A stretch of 64,000 bases of DNA from NCBI RefSeq assembly GCF_014212355.1, contig NZ_JACKXD010000001.1:643143-707142 (forward strand). The letters run 5' to 3'. Below the pieces are notes generated by a model. That model saw nothing but the letters and a program-made list of their open reading frames with translations. It ran no database searches and was not told the DNA's origin. The DNA is from Halobellus ruber. GTDB lineage: Archaea; Halobacteriota; Halobacteria; Halobacteriales; Haloferacaceae. How positions within the stretch are numbered: the stretch's first letter is position 1; each line of letters starts with the position of its first letter. The position numbers and the translations under genes are program-made. This document shows, one piece after another, positions 36,338-43,959 of this stretch.

Positions 36338-36350
36338 CATCATACTTGAA
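36338..36350 (-). promoter_or_regulatory. TATA element for the DUF433/DUF5615 pair
   Basis: TTCAAGTATGATG on the minus strand is centred 25 bases upstream of the start at 36320. It lies between repeat copy E and the gene. Confidence 0.45.
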
Positions 36351-36377
36351 CGTCTGGACTAGATTTCCGTCCGATTT

Positions 36378-36428
36378 CACTTCCACCGAGCCTACTAGTA
36401 GAAACTCGCCCCGTAGTGTTCCGGGCGA
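36378..36428 (+). repeat. Dispersed repeat copy E
   Basis: CACTTCCACCGAGCCTACTA, GTAGAAACTCGCCCCGTAGT and GTTCCGGGCGA; it diverges after GGGCG where the other copies go on with TACATTTCGG. It lies upstream of the DUF433 gene and ends the run of closely spaced copies. Confidence 0.85.
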
Positions 36429-36569
36429 CAATCATCACTTACCGGTATAAAACCGCGTATACCGGCTTCTATTGGCCGTATACGGCACAATTCGCTTATA
36501 ACCAAAACGGGCTGAGTATCGGGATGAATACTAACGATATTATTTATAATCTCTGGAGGTGCGTGTTCG
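36429..36569 (+). promoter_or_regulatory. AT-rich promoter/operator region
   Basis: Contains three related GTATA-centred sites: CCGGTATAAAACCG, CCGCGTATACCGGC and the perfect 12-bp palindrome GCCGTATACGGC (about 36475-36486). Further down ATTATTTATAAT (about 36538) looks like a TATA box, and CTGGAGGTG lies about 10 bp upstream of the ATG at 36570, an unusually good Shine-Dalgarno site for a haloarchaeon. The clustered palindromes suggest autoregulation by the 199-aa protein. Confidence 0.5.
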
Positions 36570-37169
36570 ATGCCTCCGCGTGACTACGATGATCGCCGGG
36601 TAGAGGTCTACTTCGGGCCGTCACGGAAGGTTGACCTGACGAAGGAGGAACTGGCCGAGTTCATCATCGAGGAGATGGCTCTCGAACGGTCTGATGGTGG
36701 GTCAAAGTGGACCGAGGGTGTGGCCGAGCTCGTCGAACTTGGAATGGAAGCATTTCAAGAGCAACATCGAGATGAGCCAGAATACGCGGAGGAGATTGCG
36801 AAGCTGAACCGGAAGCTCGATGAGTACCAAAGCGAGGTCGGAGAGATAGCCGCTACACAGCAAGAACCCATTGACGCTCGGAGTCAGGCCGCTAAGTTGT
36901 CTCACAAGTCACAGGCACAGATTCTCAAGGCGCTGTCCGAAGCTTGTGAGATGGATGGTGATCTTATCCCATTCGTTGATCTGTACAAAGTGGCGAAGGA
37001 GACTGATCTCGATTACAGTGTTGTTTCGCACCACGCAAAACTACTCGAACACCCTGATCTGGGTGGGTTCATCAGTAGAGATGCTCCGGGGGAGAAAGCG
37101 AAAGTGACGCGGAGATCCGCTTTTGATGAGTTCTGTGAGTCGAGAGGTGTTGATACTGAGTCGATTTAA
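36570..37169 (+). CDS. Coiled-coil protein with C-terminal helix-turn-helix, unknown
   Basis: 199 residues, clearly AT-richer codons than the core genes. The N-terminal 30 residues (VEVYFGPSRKVDLTKEELAEFI) form a beta strand then helix. Residues 65-105 are a predicted coiled coil (EEIAKLNRKLDEYQSEVGEI). Residues 115-190 look like a winged helix (AQILKALSEACE, DLDYSVVSHHAKLLEHPDLGGFI). I do not recognise the family; such proteins occur on mobile elements. Upstream palindromes may be its own sites. Confidence 0.6.
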   Translation: MPPRDYDDRRVEVYFGPSRKVDLTKEELAEFIIEEMALERSDGGSKWTEGVAELVELGMEAFQEQHRDEPEYAEEIAKLNRKLDEYQSEVGEIAATQQEPIDARSQAAKLSHKSQAQILKALSEACEMDGDLIPFVDLYKVAKETDLDYSVVSHHAKLLEHPDLGGFISRDAPGEKAKVTRRSAFDEFCESRGVDTESI

Positions 37170-37428
37170 ACTCCTGAGTTCAATGCTTGACGAGGGGTTC
37201 CCCCTGAAGCGCCAAACTGAGGGTATATTAATCTCGTTTAACAACGAGGGCACAAGTGGTGCCTTTGGAGGACATTGAATCTACAACTTCCCACCCATCA
37301 GACTCTAATCTCTTGAGGTCATTCTCGACATCGTTTAAGATTGAATCCTTTCCAAGAGCCAATTTCATACCCTCAGTTCGTAGTGTTTTGTGTTCTGACA
37401 CATTACCAATCCTTGATACACGTATTTA
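37170..37428. other. Spacer without gene
   Basis: AT-rich. It holds a weak hairpin GAGGGGTTCCCCCT near 37194 that may end transcription of the preceding gene. A plus-strand open frame at 37256-37510 runs into MITE-1 copy 2 and has no protein-like features. Confidence 0.4.
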
Positions 37429-37506
37429 TACTGTCGGCTATAGTCGCGTGACGGATTTCGACACCCCGGGGTGCCGAAAATCTTCACGTAATTACAGCCA
37501 ACAGTA
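37429..37506 (-). mobile_element. MITE-1 copy 2 (78 bp, TTA duplication, inverted)
   Basis: Same element as at 35534 in reverse orientation: starts TACTGTCGGCTATAGTCGCG and ends TTACAGCCAACAGTA, with CACCCCGGGGTGC in the middle. Flanked by TTA on both sides (37426-37428 and 37507-37509). Confidence 0.85.
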
Positions 37507-37522
37507 TTAGTACTCATCGGTA

Positions 37523-38104
37523 TCATTCAGAAATTCGAGTAAATCGATCAGATACATCTATGTTTGCGCGTCGAAGTAACCAGCCAGTCATAGCGGCTAT
37601 GACAGCGGCGATCAAAAAACCGCTGGCGAGTATGCTTGCGAGTAGACCCCATTGGAGCAATACTTCCCTTGTTATCAAAGGTGGTGAAACGTTGTACGCA
37701 TACGTGAGAGAGGCAATAGGTACAAGAACCAGTGCTATTACCCCGATACCAAGTCCGGCCAGCAACAGCTGAACGCCGGTACGATCACGAGCAAAGCGAA
37801 GAAGTGGATATTGAGCGGTAATAGGTTCTCTCACATCCCGCTTAAGCCACCAGAGTCGATCTCGTCCGGGTTTTCGAGTTCCCAGAATGTCTCGGCTCGC
37901 AAGGTCTTTCAATCGTCTACGCACCTGTCGGTCGCTTAATTCGACTCTCTCGGCTACTTCCGTCGTTAGAAGTACTTGATGCTTCGCATGCGAGAACGCA
38001 TCAATAATCGGCTTGTCCTGTGTTTTTAGACTCGCATCAAGATCAGATATGGGCTCAGAACCCTCACTTTCCAAGCTCATTGGTCGATGTCCCCTTGCGG
38101 ACAC
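37523..38104 (-). CDS. DNA-binding membrane regulator (wHTH plus two helices)
   Basis: 193 residues from 38104, or 185 from the Met at 38080. Residues 30-95 form a winged helix (IIDAFSHAKHQVLLTTEVAERVELSDRQVRRRLKDLASRDIL). Two hydrophobic helices follow at about 115-140 and 150-178. The layout is of a membrane-tethered transcription regulator. It is divergent from the TraB-like gene, and two identical palindromic sites lie between them, so it probably controls both. Signal unknown. Confidence 0.65.
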   Translation of the reverse strand: MSARGHRPMSLESEGSEPISDLDASLKTQDKPIIDAFSHAKHQVLLTTEVAERVELSDRQVRRRLKDLASRDILGTRKPGRDRLWWLKRDVREPITAQYPLLRFARDRTGVQLLLAGLGIGVIALVLVPIASLTYAYNVSPPLITREVLLQWGLLASILASGFLIAAVIAAMTGWLLRRANIDVSDRFTRISE

Positions 38105-38126
38105 TGGCTCTGTCCGGTTACGGACA
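38088..38126. promoter_or_regulatory. Two TGTCC-N6-GGACA operator-like sites
   Basis: TGTCCCCTTGCGGACA (38088-38103) and TGTCCGGTTACGGACA (38111-38126) are perfect 5+5 inverted repeats with the same 6-bp spacing, 23 bp apart centre to centre (about two helical turns). They lie between the divergent regulator and TraB-like gene. Confidence 0.6.
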
Positions 38127-38198
38127 TAGATTTTGGACGTCCTTTTGCGGTCATCCTCTCGCCTCTATAATTCTCTGGTACGTCAGTTAATATATGCA

Positions 38199-38990
38199 AT
38201 GAGTCGAGCCACCGTCAAAAAGACTGGCACGATCGAGGAGGATAGTAGTACAAACTCAGAGCCAGTAGTCCACCTGAAAGGGGAGATTCACAGTAGTCGC
38301 GGAGACCACGACAAAGAACGGGAGTTGATGAAAGATGGTATCGATGCTCTCGTTTTGGAGGGAACAGAGAACACTGGCGACTACGGGGTTACGGAGGGGT
38401 GGTTCCAACAGGCGATAGCGGGAATGTTCTATATTCTGAGCCCACTCTACGTTTCGAAGGACATTCTCGTCGACTTCGCTGAGCTACAGGGTGCTGACGT
38501 GTACTTCACGCGGGAGAGTGACGCGGAGGTACTACGGAACGCCCCGTTTACGATGAGGGTGATTTCCGCCTCGTTGTATTTCCTCCTCTTACCCAGTAGC
38601 GTGATTGTCGGGCTAATAACGGGGGACTATCTCGCGGGAGCTGGCTTCCTTGCCGTGAGTTTCTCTGTGCCTGTTCTTCTTCTCAGGTGGTACAATATGG
38701 AGTTCAGGTCAGGAAACCAGAATCGGGACGAGATAATGGCACAGAGAATCGCTGACGCGGCTGAGGAGAACGATACGGTACTCGCGGTTGTCGGGTCGGG
38801 GCATGCTGATGGTATAGTTGACGCGCTACCGAAAACTCTGAACCTAACCTATCATCCGCCGGAATACGGTAGAGCGTCCGCGGAGCATCTCAAAGAGATT
38901 CTCATTCCATTGTTCCGGACGTTCTCTCTCCTCCTAACTCTCTATCTGGCCATTCTTTGGATCATCGTGACTCTCGTCGGGTTCCTCTGA
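38199..38990 (+). CDS. TraB-like membrane protein
   Basis: 263 residues from the ATG at 38199; a longer TTG-initiated frame is less likely. The soluble part opens with VVHLKGEIHSSRGDHDKE and ALVLEGTENTG (GxIH and the conserved Glu) and closes with LAVVGSGHADGIVDAL, the GxxH motif of the TraB/Tiki/EreA superfamily. Two helices at about 120-165 interrupt it, and a C-terminal helix pair (235-262) anchors it. Members are putative metalloproteases; bacterial TraB blocks pheromone signalling. CTCTATAAT about 31 bp upstream is a likely TATA box. Confidence 0.68.
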   Translation: MSRATVKKTGTIEEDSSTNSEPVVHLKGEIHSSRGDHDKERELMKDGIDALVLEGTENTGDYGVTEGWFQQAIAGMFYILSPLYVSKDILVDFAELQGADVYFTRESDAEVLRNAPFTMRVISASLYFLLLPSSVIVGLITGDYLAGAGFLAVSFSVPVLLLRWYNMEFRSGNQNRDEIMAQRIADAAEENDTVLAVVGSGHADGIVDALPKTLNLTYHPPEYGRASAEHLKEILIPLFRTFSLLLTLYLAILWIIVTLVGFL

Positions 38991-39134
38991 CCAACCCAAG
39001 AACGAGCTTCCGAAACATAATTGAAATGCTATATCGAAGGTTGGAAGATTGCTCGATTATTTGTATGGGGCTTGTGTATGGCATATTGTGCGCCAGATGA
39101 AAGAACTTTAATATTTATCGATAATAAAGAATAA

Positions 39135-39154
39135 TCCGGGGCGTACATTTCGAA
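39135..39154 (+). repeat. Dispersed repeat copy F (right half only)
   Basis: CCGGGGCGTACATTTCGAAC matches the right end of the repeat (CCGGGCGTACATTTCGG). The left half is missing; AT-rich sequence precedes it. It stands 75 bp before the Doc-like gene. Confidence 0.6.
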
Positions 39155-39228
39155 CTGAACGGGAAAGCCAGTCGAGTGAGCCGTCGCGTGAAAAACTACA
39201 TTCGCCTGGCATCCGTCAGCGCTATCGG

Positions 39229-39717
39229 ATGGGCGATTCGCTCTGGTATCCGTCGGTCGAGGATGTCGTCCATATCCACGACGATATCGTCTCGGAGTAC
39301 TCGGAGACCAGCGGCGGTGTCCGGAGTCGAGGTGACGTGGAGTTCGCGCTGAACTACATCGAAGAAGGAAGTTTCGGATCGGTCCCCGAAACGATGCACG
39401 AGAAGGCGTTTCACCTGCTTCGGCTGCTCGTTGCCAATCATCCGTTCGTGGACGGAAACAAGCGGACAGCACTCAACACAGTAGCCGTGTTCTATCTCCT
39501 CAACGGCTATCGATTCGATTACGACGACGAGATCCGAGACGTTCTGAAACGGTTCGGTACGGACGAACGGACGGTGAGCGAAGAGCAGGTCATCGACTAC
39601 CTCCAAGCGAATTCCGAGGAGATTGAGTTAGCCGAAGAGATCGAACAGTGGCGAGACGAACTCGTTCGACACGGAATCGAACGACTGATACACGAGTCGT
39701 CGGACCCGAACGATTAA
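39229..39717 (+). CDS. Doc/Fic-domain toxin (death-on-curing family)
   Basis: 162 residues. LWYPSVEDVVHIHDDIV and GGVRSRGDVEFAL are the Doc N-terminal motifs; the Fic loop is NHPFVDGNKRTAL, which keeps the catalytic His and Asp-Gly-Asn-Lys-Arg. It is of intermediate Doc/Fic type. Doc phosphorylates EF-Tu, Fic proteins AMPylate; which applies here is open. The C-terminal 40 residues are an extra acidic helix (NSEEIELAEEIEQWRDELVR). An open extension upstream exists, but the ATG at 39229 fits the family. Confidence 0.85.
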   Translation: MGDSLWYPSVEDVVHIHDDIVSEYSETSGGVRSRGDVEFALNYIEEGSFGSVPETMHEKAFHLLRLLVANHPFVDGNKRTALNTVAVFYLLNGYRFDYDDEIRDVLKRFGTDERTVSEEQVIDYLQANSEEIELAEEIEQWRDELVRHGIERLIHESSDPND

Positions 39718-39745
39718 CCGCGCCCACGGACAAGACACAGTTACG

Positions 39746-39883
39746 ATGACGGAAGAACAAACGGGTGAAACAACGCCACTCGACGACGTTATGGCGGATA
39801 TCCGGCGCGAACTCGTACTCCGTGTCGCCGAGTCCGACCGGGACGAACACCGCGAAATTTACGACGCCCTCGAGGACGAGTAA
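39746..39883 (+). CDS. 45-aa acidic partner of Doc, antitoxin candidate
   Basis: ATG at 39746 to TAA at 39881 gives 45 residues: a disordered acidic start and a helix (MADIRRELVLRVAESDRDEH). It begins 28 bp after the Doc stop on the same strand and lies inside the interval bounded by repeat halves F and H. Position and size suggest the antitoxin, though Doc partners usually precede the toxin. Codon use is like that of the Doc gene. Confidence 0.5.
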   Translation: MTEEQTGETTPLDDVMADIRRELVLRVAESDRDEHREIYDALEDE

Positions 39884-39925
39884 CTCACCTGTCGATCCGG
39901 TTTTCAGCCTTGGTCGCGGAACGTT

Positions 39926-39945
39926 CCAGTTTCACCGGACCTACT
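39926..39945 (+). repeat. Dispersed repeat copy H (left half only)
   Basis: CAGTTTCACCGGACCTACTA matches the left end of the repeat (CACTTCCACCGAGCCTACTA). It breaks exactly where MITE-2 copy 1 begins; no right half follows. Confidence 0.55.
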
Positions 39946-40028
39946 ATAGTAGCGTTCGCAAGTCTTCGCTCACTCGATCGCACGATGGCGTGCGATCGGA
40001 CGTGCAACCAGTTGCAAACGCTACTATA
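39945..40028. mobile_element. MITE-2 copy 1 (84 bp with flanking TA)
   Basis: Terminal inverted repeats TATAGTAGCGTTCGCAA and TTGCAAACGCTACTATA match at 16 of 17 positions. The core has CGATCGCACG-ATGG-CGTGCGATCG, a second near-perfect palindrome. TA borders both ends, consistent with a TA target. It is inserted in or next to the left half of the dispersed repeat. Confidence 0.8.
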
Positions 40029-40104
40029 TTTCGTTTGTTTTGTGGAGGAACCGCTGCCGGAGCCGCTTCGTGGAGAACGAGCTATCACCGTCGGTTACAG
40101 CACA

Positions 40105-42363
40105 TCAGTTGACGAATTCGACACCGGTTATCTCAAACCGGGCACCACCTTCCTTCCCCTCAGTCAGATCGATCCTCCAGCCGTGTGATTCTACGACTTG
40201 CTGGACAGTACCGAGGCCAAACCCGGTACCGGTAGTTGCCGTCGAGAACCCCGAGTCGAGCACCTGGTCTCGCTTTCCGTCCGGGACCCCGGACCCATCG
40301 TCTTCTATATAAAACCCTTCATCCAACTCACCGACTGTCACTGTCACGTCCGACCCCCCGTGTTCGATTGCATTTCGATAGAGGTTCTCAAACAGTTGCC
40401 CGAGACGATTCAAGTCACACCGAATCGTCCGGTCGGTTTCAACACGAAGCGATGCACCGGGACTCTCGACGTTCGCCCAGCAGTCGTTCGAGATCTCCGC
40501 GAGGGCAACCGGCTCAGTATCAGCTACCTGCTGACCGTCACGAGCTAACGTCGACAGATCATCAATCAATTCATCCATCCGACCTAATGCGTCCTCAATA
40601 TCGTCCAGATGTCGACTGTCGCACTCGTCTTGCACGATCCTCAGCCGTCCAGTGGCCACGTTTAGTGGGTTTCGGAGGTCGTGACTGACGACGCTCGCAA
40701 ACTCGTCAAGTCCGTCCCGCTCCCGACGCAGTGCCCGCTCACGACGCTTCCGTTCCGAAATATCACGCAACATCCCGACGGACCCGTTGAACGTATCCCC
40801 CTCGTCCGGCAGAACCTCCATACGATCCTCACAGAGAACCGGATCGCCGTCCTGGGGCCGGATCATCACCTCGAACGTCACCGTATCCGGGCCGTCACTC
40901 GAGAGGAGCTGCCCCAGTTGGCGCTCCGTCTCGTCTACTGCGTCTTCATCCTTGATCAGCGCGGGAGTACTCCCAATGATTTCGTCTTCGGGGTATCCGA
41001 CTAGCCGTACAAATTCGTCGTTTACGTATGTGAATCGTCCGTTCTCGTCAACCACGTACGCCGGATCGTTCAGCGACTCAGCGATCGCTTTGATCCGTTC
41101 GCACTCCCGCTCAAGCTCCCGCCGGCGGGTTACGTCCTGAACGACCCCCTCAAGATACTGCGTCCCATCTTCCTCTACCAGCGTGAGCGACGTACGAACA
41201 GCCCGCTTTTCACCATCCGGGGTTTCGACTTCCAACACCTTGCTTTTGATCTGCCCCGTCTTTCGGATCTCTTCGAGTAGCCGTTCGCGGTCTGAGGCGT
41301 CTACGTACAGCACCTGCGCCCCCGCTTGACGCAGTTGCTCATCTGACTCCGCGTTGTAAACGTCCAGTACCGTTCCGTTCGCCCTGACAATCTCGCCATC
41401 GAGCGTCGTCCGGAACACGCCGACGGGAAGGTTCTCGAACAACCGCCTGTAGCGCTCGGCCTCGTGGTTCCGCTGTCGTTGTTCAACCAAGTGACTCAAC
41501 CATCGCGTGAGGAGATCAACGAACGTCCGTTCTCGTTCAGTGAACGGGCCGGATTTGGGATGCTGGTCGACGAAACAGACCGTGCCGTAAAGATCACCAC
41601 CGACCTCGATCTTTCCGCCGATATAACAGCCGATGCCCCACCGCTCATACGCCGGTTCGTTCTCCCAGCCGCGTTCCACCGCATCATAGACCGTCAGGAT
41701 GGTATCTTCCGAAATCGTCCGCTGGCAGTACGTCTCGGATAGGTCCGAAGTAGTGCCGGGCTGTACGAAATCGGAGCCGGCAGCGATCCTGATTTCGTGT
41801 CGGTTCGTGTGCCGGTCGATCCGTGTGACGTGTCCGTTTTCGACCCCGAGTCGTTCACACCCAAGTTCAAGTAGCCGCTTGGTTTTCCTGTCGAAACGTA
41901 GCTCCGTGTCAGATGCGATCTCGTACAGTCTCTGCCGGTAGTGTTCGGCTTTCTGTCGGTCCTTGGACTCCCGGTACTGTTGGACGGCATTCCGGATCCG
42001 ATTTGCCAGCAGGTGATACTGTTCAGTCCCTTTCTGTTTCTGTAAGTAGTCAGTTGCATCAGCCGCGAGTGCTTCGCTTGCCACGGACTCGCTGCCCTTC
42101 CCAGTAAACAGAATGAACGGAAGCCGGGGATAGTCCTCGCGTACAGCTCTGAGGAACTCAACGCCGTTCATCCCGGGGAAATCATACGCGCTGACGATAC
42201 AGTCGACGTCCGTGTCTGCCTGCCTGAGACTGGTGAGTGCGTCAGTAGCTCGTGTTTCCGTGGACAGCGCTATCGTCTCAATTTCCTGTTGTAAGTACGC
42301 CGCAGTGAGCTCGGTGAACTGTGAATCGCTTTCGACGTGTAGAACGTGGATATCTCGCGTCAT
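40105..42363 (-). CDS. PAS/GAF histidine kinase with degenerate receiver
   Basis: 752 residues: receiver-like domain (1-120), GAF (about 145-300), two PAS (about 310-420 and 430-550), HisKA with VVSHDLRNPLNV (about 565) and HATPase (YRNAIEHGG, IEDDGSGVPD, GTGFGLG). The receiver keeps HVESD, but CIVSAYDFPGMNG has Ala where phosphoacceptor Asp is expected before Tyr. So the receiver probably does not accept phosphate. It is 20 bp downstream of the LOV kinase gene and likely cotranscribed. Input signals would come through GAF/PAS. Confidence 0.82.
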   Translation of the reverse strand: MTRDIHVLHVESDSQFTELTAAYLQQEIETIALSTETRATDALTSLRQADTDVDCIVSAYDFPGMNGVEFLRAVREDYPRLPFILFTGKGSESVASEALAADATDYLQKQKGTEQYHLLANRIRNAVQQYRESKDRQKAEHYRQRLYEIASDTELRFDRKTKRLLELGCERLGVENGHVTRIDRHTNRHEIRIAAGSDFVQPGTTSDLSETYCQRTISEDTILTVYDAVERGWENEPAYERWGIGCYIGGKIEVGGDLYGTVCFVDQHPKSGPFTERERTFVDLLTRWLSHLVEQRQRNHEAERYRRLFENLPVGVFRTTLDGEIVRANGTVLDVYNAESDEQLRQAGAQVLYVDASDRERLLEEIRKTGQIKSKVLEVETPDGEKRAVRTSLTLVEEDGTQYLEGVVQDVTRRRELERECERIKAIAESLNDPAYVVDENGRFTYVNDEFVRLVGYPEDEIIGSTPALIKDEDAVDETERQLGQLLSSDGPDTVTFEVMIRPQDGDPVLCEDRMEVLPDEGDTFNGSVGMLRDISERKRRERALRRERDGLDEFASVVSHDLRNPLNVATGRLRIVQDECDSRHLDDIEDALGRMDELIDDLSTLARDGQQVADTEPVALAEISNDCWANVESPGASLRVETDRTIRCDLNRLGQLFENLYRNAIEHGGSDVTVTVGELDEGFYIEDDGSGVPDGKRDQVLDSGFSTATTGTGFGLGTVQQVVESHGWRIDLTEGKEGGARFEITGVEFVN

Positions 42364-42383
42364 TCGTGCGTAAATCCGGCGGC

Positions 42384-43886
42384 TTACCGTTCCTTGCCAG
42401 CAGACGGATCAGGTGACCCGCCTGTCGGAACGGACAACTGTACCGTCGTCGTGTCCGAGTCCCCTCTGGAAACCGAAAACTCTCCCCCGGCTTTGTTTAC
42501 CACCCAGTAGATAAGCCAGATGCCTAACCGGTCCGCGTGTTTTAGAGCTGTTTCCCCTCGGTCCAGAACTTCGAGTTCGTTGGACGGAATCCCGGGGCCG
42601 TTATCAGTGATCTCGATCTCGACCCAGTCGCTTGAGCGCCGATCAACCGTCACCGCAACCGATGGCTCCGGGTTGTCGTTGTGTTTGACTGCGTTCTCGA
42701 CGGCCTCTTCGATAGCAGTCAATAGCCCGCTGACAGTCACTTCACACGGATCATTCGCGGGTAGTGTGAGTTCAAAATCCGTCTGCGGATACCGTTCTTC
42801 GAACGCGTTCATCAGTTGTACCATCCGCTCGAATAGTTCAATCGGCTCTGCTTGGGAATCAAGCGTCTGCTGGGATTTCCGAACTGCCTCAGCCAGTCCT
42901 ATCAGATCGGCTGCGGTTCGTTCGATTTCCGTGATTTCCTGCGGTGGCTCGGCATCGTCAAGCTCGTCACGGAGCAGAGAAAGATAGCCTTCGATGACGT
43001 TCATTTTGTTCCGCAGGTTGTGACTGAGCACGCGATTCAACACTTGGAGACGGAGTTCCCGCAGCTTCCGGTCGGTGATCTCCGTTTGAAACCCAACGTA
43101 GTTCGTAACAAGCTCGTCTTCATCGTGGATGGGAGCGATATCGAGTTTGTTCCAGAACTTTTGCCCGTTCTGCCGGTAGTTCAGAATATCAACCGAGACT
43201 GGCTCCTCTGTCTGGAGTGCTTGCCGGATCTCAGCGACCGTCTCCGGATCCGTCTCTTCGCCCTGGAGAAACCGGCAGTCCTCCCCGAGTACGTTCAAAC
43301 TGTAGCCAGTGAGTTCTTCAAACCGTTCGTTGGCATATATGAGCGGTATCTCATCCCCGCGTCGTTCACCGATCGTAATCCCCACCGGGGCTTTATCCAT
43401 CGCCTGCTCTTTCAGTCGTAAGTCCTCGACCGTCTCTTGTAGCTGCTCTTCACGCTCGGCGAGTCGCATCGCCGTCTGTCGCCGTTGAACTAAATTCTCG
43501 ATTCGGGCGTGTAACGCTGCCTTGTCTACGGGCAGTTCGATAATGTCATCGACATACTCCCAGGCGTGTGTCAGTTCGCCCGCCGCACTCCCATCGGCTA
43601 ACAGGACGAACGGCAGAAAGACAGGGCTGGACCGATCTCGTTTGGACTGGACAGTCCCAGCGACTCTGTTGAATTCGTGTTTACCGAATATACAACAGTC
43701 AAACGACATATCGAGCGCTTCTACGTCGGTCGCCGTCTCCACGTCGTACGTTTCACCGAGTGCTTCGATCAACAACTCCCGGTCCCGTCCGGATTCTAAA
43801 AACAGAAGAATCGTTGATTCACCGATCGGCAGCGTATCGTCATCGGAGCGAGCGCCTGCTCCAGTGATGCCAGGATTCGGTGACAT
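42384..43886 (-). CDS. LOV-type PAS histidine kinase
   Basis: 500 residues: a receiver-like N-terminal fold without the Asp (DCCIFGKHEF, residues 30-135), a coiled coil, a PAS/LOV domain (about 165-275), HisKA (LSHNLRNKMNVIEGYL) and HATPase (ENAVKHND, ITDNGPGIP). The PAS contains GEDCRFLQGEETDPETV, with the Cys and CRFLQG of blue-light LOV domains that form a flavin-cysteinyl adduct, and later NYRQNGQKFWNKLDIAPI. The canonical Asn before Cys is Asp here. Its start is 73 bp from the divergent KaiC-like gene. Confidence 0.82.
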   Translation of the reverse strand: MSPNPGITGAGARSDDDTLPIGESTILLFLESGRDRELLIEALGETYDVETATDVEALDMSFDCCIFGKHEFNRVAGTVQSKRDRSSPVFLPFVLLADGSAAGELTHAWEYVDDIIELPVDKAALHARIENLVQRRQTAMRLAEREEQLQETVEDLRLKEQAMDKAPVGITIGERRGDEIPLIYANERFEELTGYSLNVLGEDCRFLQGEETDPETVAEIRQALQTEEPVSVDILNYRQNGQKFWNKLDIAPIHDEDELVTNYVGFQTEITDRKLRELRLQVLNRVLSHNLRNKMNVIEGYLSLLRDELDDAEPPQEITEIERTAADLIGLAEAVRKSQQTLDSQAEPIELFERMVQLMNAFEERYPQTDFELTLPANDPCEVTVSGLLTAIEEAVENAVKHNDNPEPSVAVTVDRRSSDWVEIEITDNGPGIPSNELEVLDRGETALKHADRLGIWLIYWVVNKAGGEFSVSRGDSDTTTVQLSVPTGGSPDPSAGKER

Positions 43887-43927
43887 TCTTTTAGCCTATC
43901 AACTGCGTCTTACTAACTATTACCCAG

Positions 43928-43937
43928 TTATATATCC
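43928..43937 (+). promoter_or_regulatory. TATA box for the KaiC-like gene
   Basis: TTATATATCC is centred 28 bases upstream of the ATG at 43960. On the other strand TAATAGTTAGTAAG near 43908-43921 may serve the LOV kinase gene, so the 73-bp interval holds two divergent promoters. Confidence 0.55.
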
Positions 43938-43959
43938 CCTTGACGAATAGCCGTGCACT

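Noticed and set aside
33596-36428. Direct repeats as a CRISPR array
   Set aside because: Spacers between copies are hundreds of bases long, hold genes, and no cas gene is present.
36321-36431. DUF433 protein starting at 36431 inside repeat E
   Set aside because: The extra 37 residues are the translated repeat; the TATA element and family alignment favour 36320.
37256-37510. 84-aa plus-strand ORF
   Set aside because: It runs into MITE-1 and has no domain or codon-bias support.
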